Source: Smittium mucronatum
Taxonomy: Eukaryota > Kickxellomycota > Harpellomycetes > Harpellales > Legeriomycetaceae
Direction: 5' to 3'
Length of the DNA stretch: 24,647 nt
Assembly (NCBI GenBank): GCA_001953115.1
Contig: LSSL01006011.1
Location: 1 to 24,647 of the forward strand
The notes under the pieces were generated by a model that searched no databases, was not told the DNA's origin, and worked only from the letters and a program-made list of their open reading frames with translations. This document shows positions 18,301 to 24,647 of this stretch, piece by piece (within the stretch, counting starts at the first letter, position 1; every line of letters begins with the position of its first letter). The translations under genes were made by a program, and so were the position numbers.

Positions 18301-21300
18301 TCATATTATTTCCCTTAACCCACTGTGTTTAATTATATATTTTCGTTATAATTTAATAAAAATATTTTTTAATATTTCCCCGAATTCAAAAATAAATTTA
18401 AAATTTTACATTTTACAATTAAAAACTGCATCGGTGATTTTTTGATTAATCAAAATTGAAGTTTTTTCGTTATAACTAATAATTTTTTAATCTGAAAATT
18501 TCCCAAAGAGCGTAATTTCTCTTAAAATTATTTTCAAAAAAAAAAATCTCGTAATAGACATATATAAAATTATTAAAAAAAAAGCCAAAATTTAATCCAT
18601 GAATGAAAAAATTTAATTCACATGCATATTTTTCAATAATAAAATTGTTTTGAATTATTTAATACAAATACAATATCAATTAAAATTAATTGATAAATAT
18701 TAACGCCAATGAAATTGAGCTTTTTTTAGAAATTTACAATTTAAAATATATTTACATTAGAATTTAGTCCTTCGATATTTTTAATCTAAATTTATATTTT
18801 AATTTAGTTATTATACGAATTTTACTAATTTTGAGTTATAAAATAAATTGATATTTTATAATCTAATGGTTTTATTCTTATGAAATCCCCAAAATATATT
18901 CGGCAGATAGAATCTTATTTATTTTTACGTATAAATTATATTTGACATATTTTATATTTTATATTTCTTAATGTAAATTTTTATCCATATTAACTAATAA
19001 CATTTAATTTCAAATCTATTTAATTTTTGTAATAATAATAATTAATTAATAAATAAATAAATTCTATCGCAGCACATGATTGAATATAAATCACTTAATG
19101 TTATTTAATTTACTTATTTTAATTTATCAGTAAATAAAAATTGCAAACAAAAAAAAAATTTATTTGTTATATAATTTATAATTAAAATTATAATTGTATG
19201 TACAATTTGAATTATTAACATAGATAGCTTTTTAAGAAACTTTTTTTGTTTAAATTTTTTGCTTGAGAATTAAAAAATTAATTTGATATGTATAATAACT
19301 TATTTTAAAAGTAGTCTATTTTTTTTAGAGTTAAAAATAATAATTTTGATTTTTACTTTATTACTTTATTACTAATAAATTTTTTAATAAAGTTCTTAAT
19401 AGAAAATCATAATCAAAATTTTAAGAATTTAATAGAAATTTTATTGAACTAAAAAAAATTATTTTTTTACTCATGTTTTTTTTTTTTGAATTTCATAGAT
19501 TGAAAATTTTTATTAACAAGTATTTTTTTTTAATTATTGGAATATACCAAGATCCTTATACGAACATATTTATTTTATTTGTAATTTTTTAATATTAAAA
19601 TTATCATATTTATTTTAAACATATTATATTTTTATTTCGGTTAAAATTACTCAAAAAAAATATAATAACATTAATAAAAAATTAAGCATCTGAATATAAA
19701 AATCATAATCAACTGCAAAATTAACAAATAATTAGGATTACCGATATAAAACTGGATATTTAAATCCAAAAAAAGCATTATTTTGTTCTATTGGAAAATT
19801 TTTAATTATTTCGTGATTTTTTTTTGAAATGGGTTCAAGTTTTATTTTTATTGAATCTCACGCAGGATTAATTTCCAAATATTTTCCTAAAGAAATAATG
19901 TGTTTTTCTTATTTAAAATCATGAAAAAAAATATTCTAAAATTTCCAATTATATAAAAAAAATGATTTAATTGAATCGAATTGCTCAATTTTTATCCAGT
20001 TGATAGCTTATTTTATCAATTTTGTATAGATTTATTAACTTAATATCAAAATTATTACTTATGTATCAATAAGTCAATTTTTTTCATTTTTTATTAGCTA
20101 ATCTTTTTTTTCAGTTTCTCAATTTAGCAAAAAATCTTAAAAAATCTGATATTTTTCATTTTAATGTTTTTAATTATTTTCCTAATTTAACATTCTTTAT
20201 ATTATATATTGTACTAGTTATTTCTGTCAACTTTACCTATTTTCAATTAAGAATTTCGAATTATTCAAATTCTTTATAATCAGGAAAAAATAAAATAGGC
20301 TTTTAGAATTAATTCGATCCCAGATTTATATTCATGTAACTTGGGAATCTTTCTTCTTTTAAATTTTAAGCGAAGACCTTTTAATTTATTTTTTAAGAAC
20401 AAGTTTAAAATGGATGGAGTTTTTTTTGGAAATTAAGAGTTAATTTTTCCTATCGATAAAGTAATGTAAAATTGTGCTTTTTTTCATTTTACTAAGAATC
20501 AAAACGATTCTTATTGTTAGTATATAAATTATTTTTCGCTTTTCATGTTACACTATATGTCCCTCTCATGCTATTGCTTTTATATTATTTTAATAAGAAA
20601 TATTTGATGGTAAAATAAAAAAATGTATTATTCCGAAAATTTTCGTGGTTATTTGCTTTCTGCTTTAAATTTATGGGTATTTTAATTTTAACTTACTTTG
20701 TAACCAATTTCATAAAATTCATTTTAGCTTTGTTTATAATTATTTAAATTTCAAGGTATTTTTAAATTAAAGCTATTTTTCATTGTTTTCAATTTGAGAA
20801 TCATAAACTCAAAAAAATTAGAACCAATCAGAAGTTATTATTTTAACGTAATAAAAACCCGAGGAAATTGACTTTCTACTCTATAAAATTTTAATTGGAA
20901 ATACTTATATTAATTATATTCTTATATGTGATAATTATTAAAATTAGATTTTTAAATTGAGACCTAATTACTTTTTATATTTATTAGCAAATAAAACTTT
21001 ACCATCTATAATTTGATAATATATTATATCATAAGTTTAAAAATATATATATGTATTTTCTAGAGTATGGATTAAAAAGATGGTTTATACTTTGTTTTTT
21101 AAACATAATATTATTAAAAAAATGAAATGTATTAAATATGTATATGTATAAGTATAAGTATATTTATGATATTAAATTTACAGGTTTTGGAATTTTAATA
21201 TGTATCCCTTTTAAAATTGATTCATTAAAAAAATATATTTTTGTATATATTTTAGCCTTTCTTAACATTGATCATTATTCGCCACACAATTATTTGGTGT

Positions 21301-24300
21301 TTTGTATAACTAATCTGTGTTATAACATCTATAATGATAACGTATAAATGATTTTAAGTCTTTTCGAAAAATTTTATTTGGATCAGCTGGTATAAAAAAC
21401 CTCTAAATGACCATATATTTATTAAACTGATGAATATATTTATATTGTAGTTAAGTTTTAGAAGCTAAAATTATAGAATGTGAAGGATAATTTATTTCAA
21501 TATTATATAAATTTTGTTAAAAAGTTGTTGAGAAATTTGATCATTCCATATGATTATTCTGATAATTCCTAGAATAATTTTTTTTTTTGGAATATTATTA
21601 ATTGAAAAACACCAATAAAAAGTAAATTATATACTGTATTCATAATAATAAAACAAAATTTGAGCATTATTAAATTATAAATCAAAATAACTATCTAATT
21701 TCAATTAAATAATATTTTATTAATTTTTTGTTATTCATTATCAGATATCGATTTTTTTACATTATTGACCTTTTTTTTTTTTACCTCGTTATTTTATATC
21801 CTTTTATATCTAAAATTAATATCGGCTTACCTTAATTTATTAAGGATACTGCTTTTTTTTTCTATAAGTCTAGAATAATCATGAATTCTTTCTCGTTGAA
21901 ATCAAATGATAAATTCCTATCTATTGGTAAAATACAGCGCCCAACCTATATTATGGAGACCATTTTCCTTAAAAATTAAAAAAGGATGGATATATTTTTA
22001 CTTTAATATAAAAAATTTACAAATTAAACCTGAAAAATCTTATTATTAATTTACTATTTAATTCTTTTTTTGAAAAAAAATGATTTTGAAAAATAAATCA
22101 ATATTCCTTTCAGCTAATGAAAAAATTCCAAGCATTATGTACTTTTATTTTTTTTAAAACTTAGTGCATCGAAAAGATATAATGTGATTAAATTGATAAT
22201 CCGAAAGAATTTAATGAATTAATTCTCAAAAAGGGGGTTTTTCAAATTAATAATAAGAATTTTTAAAAAAATTTAATTAATTTTTTTTTTTTTCAAATAT
22301 TAAAAAGCATAACTTCATTTTTAATAAGTTTACATTTTATATTTTAATATAAAATAATTGATAAATTTACCAATAATTTTTTTTATAACCTAACCGATAA
22401 ATACACCATCTTTCAGTTATTTTTCTGCTAAACGATGGATTTATTCCAATTAGATTGATTGAAGCTTAAATGGTATTGGCATTTTTCGTGAAAATTAATA
22501 ATAATATTATTGCGGTTATTTAATTTAAATACTTATTAATTGATTCGATTTATAAAAAAGTGAAATTAAATCATACTTAAAACCATTTTAATTTAGCTCA
22601 AAAAAGTTGTGAGCAAACTAAAAATAAGAAAAAATGTTTTCAAAAAAGTTATCTAATTTTTTCTTATTAGATTTAAAGTAACAAATATGGATTTATTTCG
22701 TTAATAATGGTTTTCAAAAACTAAAACGAATTTGTGGAAAATTGAGAACAATATAAATCAGTAAAAATAGCTAATTTTGTAAAAGATAAAATGATATAAA
22801 CCAAAAAAAGAAGCTAATTTTAAATTTATCAATCAAATCTCTTTATATTTTTATGTATGTATTTTAAACATTAAATTTTTTTTGATGAAAATAAATGCAT
22901 GTTTATTGTAAAGCTTATTTTTCTATTAAAAATGAGATACCTGTACTAAATTTTGATTTTAAATTATATTTAATTCATTAAAAATACTAATTATATAACA
23001 AAATAGACAAAAATCATTAAAATATGTGTAATAATCAGACTAAATAATTTTAAATTTTATCAGAGATTTTAGTAATTTAAAGCATTTTAGGCTACTAATA
23101 AATTACAGTTTTTATTTTTTTCATTAAGAATCCCATTCAGTCATAATTTTTAATATTCCTTTTAGTAAAGTGGAGTATTTTTAAAATATTTATTCTATTA
23201 AGATAGAATCACAAAATTAATTCAAAAGGTTGATCTTATCGATGACTTTAATTTTTGTATTTTTATACACAGATTTTTTGATACTTATATTTTTTTATAT
23301 AAAAATTATATCTTTTTATAAAAATTCCATTAATTCTAATTTGTTATTTGTAAAAAAATGTATTTAATTCTAATATTTTCGCAATTATGAAGATAATCAT
23401 TTAATTTTATGGCAAATTTATGTTAAATAACTAAAAAAATCCTTAAATAATTTTTATCAAACAGTTTGGGCTTTATCAAATATGCATCACGTGTTTTATT
23501 ACACTATATTTTTGATAAGATAATATACATATATCAATAAATCTGTTTTTATAAGTACTTTTTTCTATCAAATCAATCTATCATTGAAACTAGATGGAAA
23601 TAAAAAACCATCTAATTATAAAAAATATCATAAATTTTAGTAGAATTACGTATATTTATATGAATACTATATATCTTTTACAAAATTATTTTTTTGCTTT
23701 TTTTGGCACCCTTTTTATAAAAAATATAACTTTGAAATTAATTTGATCAAAAACATAATTATTATAATTTGTGACTGAATTATTAAAAAATTTCAACTTT
23801 TTATATTCCCTCAAATTTTTTTTTTTAATTTTGCTACAGTTTTTGAACAATAACAAATAGCTTTATTGAGTTTTTCTTTTATATTTTCAATCATTTACAT
23901 TTATAGGAAATATTATCGAAGATATATAACTATAAAAAATAATCGTGAGTTCAAAAATCAAAATAATAAATTTTAATTGAAATGATTGACTTATAGTTTT
24001 TTTATTGCCGTTAGAAGTAAAAATGATAAAATTGTTTGAAATTTCAATAATTAAAATCAGTAAGATTTATTTTAATTCGAGTAGAAAGAATTCAGATTAA
24101 TAGCATTAAATATAAGTTTAAACCCGTTTTCAGCTAAAAACTCTACACTTATAGATTATTTAAAAAAGATTATTAAGAAAATTAGTCGAATATTTATTAT
24201 CAAATTTTTTGAGAAAAATTATTTTTTATTGGTATATCTATATAATAAAAAGTTAATTATTATAAAAATATATTAAATTAAAGTTAAATAAATGTATAAA

Positions 24301-24647
24301 CGAAATAAAAAAAATTATTTAATTAAATTTTTGACCAAAATTTAAAAAATTCCATTTATATAAAATGGTATTGTTTTTATTTTTTATTTTTTTAAATGAA
24401 CTTATTTAAATTACCGTGAGATAAAAATTTTATTATAATTTTCCTGATTATTTTATGCCATAATCATTTGAAAAACTTATCAAATATCTAACATACATTA
24501 TTATCAGCATCATCAATTTTGCATAGAATCCATAATATTTTTGTTATTTTGTTACTAGAAGCTCTATTAAACTAAGATAATTATTTTCTACAGTAGAATA
24601 TTTTACATAAAAATAGTTGTGATTAATTTTCGAAATCTTTTTTGCTT
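15382..24647. other. AT desert, over 9 kb without a supported gene
   Basis: From the stop of transporter B to the end of the window the DNA is dominated by A and T; hand counts of sample lines give about 10-15% G+C around 18.0-19.2 kb. Only two ATG or near-ATG frames of more than 60 codons exist (17474-17659 minus, 21138-21347 plus), both made of Ile/Lys/Tyr/Asn-rich chance peptide. No tandem satellite, transposase motif, tRNA or rRNA was recognised. Short hairpins and A/T runs are frequent. Confidence 0.7.
16612..16627. repeat. 16-bp perfect palindrome
   Basis: CCTCTTTA is followed directly by TAAAGAGG. It stands out because it contains a rare cluster of G/C pairs within the AT desert. No function can be inferred. 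Confidence 0.5.

Noticed and set aside
18950..18970. TTTTATATTTT, a match to the budding-yeast ARS consensus
   Set aside because: Such 11-mers are expected many times in DNA of this composition and the consensus is specific to one yeast lineage.
17474..21347. 61-residue minus-strand frame (17474-17659) and 69-residue plus-strand frame (21138-21347) in the AT desert
   Set aside because: Peptides consist of residues with AT-rich codons and show no motif; expected by chance in 9 kb of such DNA.
23486..23493. ATCACGTG, a match to the budding-yeast centromere element CDEI, and TTCCGAAA at 20631-20638 resembling the CDEIII core
   Set aside because: The two lie nearly 3 kb apart and in the wrong order, and an intron-dense genome is unlikely to use point centromeres.
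1..24647. tRNA genes, rRNA genes, CRISPR arrays, bacterial promoters and terminators
   Set aside because: I looked for B-box-like strings (GGTTCGANNCC) and repeat-spacer patterns on both strands and found none convincing; a covariance-model scan could not be run.

Overview
The window looks like nuclear DNA of a small, AT-rich eukaryotic genome, most likely an early-diverging fungus. The evidence is densely spliced genes with short GT-AG introns (about 66-185 nt, often ending TAG), a fungal-type Fcf2 rRNA-processing protein, a TUG/Ubx4-type UBX protein, and two GLUT-like sugar porters. No bacterial operon structure, CRISPR array, insertion sequence, convincing tRNA or rRNA was seen. The lineage is inferred from gene content and cannot be fixed further by eye.

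Layout. 1-1176: AT-rich flank with direct and inverted repeats at the extreme left edge. 1177-2088 (+): three-exon FCF2 gene. 2433-4804 (-): ten-exon UBX-domain gene, convergent with FCF2 and with its 3' end 344 nt away. 4805-9436: about 4.6 kb without a recognisable gene, rich in CCAAT-type motifs, with a GC-richer island near 8.6-9.1 kb. 9437-10837 (+) and 13927-15381 (+): two intronless, tandem sugar-transporter paralogues separated by 3.1 kb of spacer, whose first part is strongly pyrimidine-rich on the + strand. 15382-24647: more than 9 kb of extremely AT-rich DNA (about 12-18% GC in the lines sampled) with no supportable gene.

The four genes do not form one pathway. FCF2 acts in early 18S pre-rRNA processing. 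The UBX protein is expected to work with the Cdc48/p97 ATPase. The two porters probably bring hexose or a related sugar across a membrane and arose by local duplication. The strongest curiosities are: an intron carrying facing C-rich and G-rich tracts (FCF2 intron 1); a GC-AG intron inside the UBX domain; mosaic conservation between the paralogues; an abrupt codon and strand-composition change inside the first transporter; and the sharp passage into an AT desert. I found no clear previously undescribed multi-gene system.
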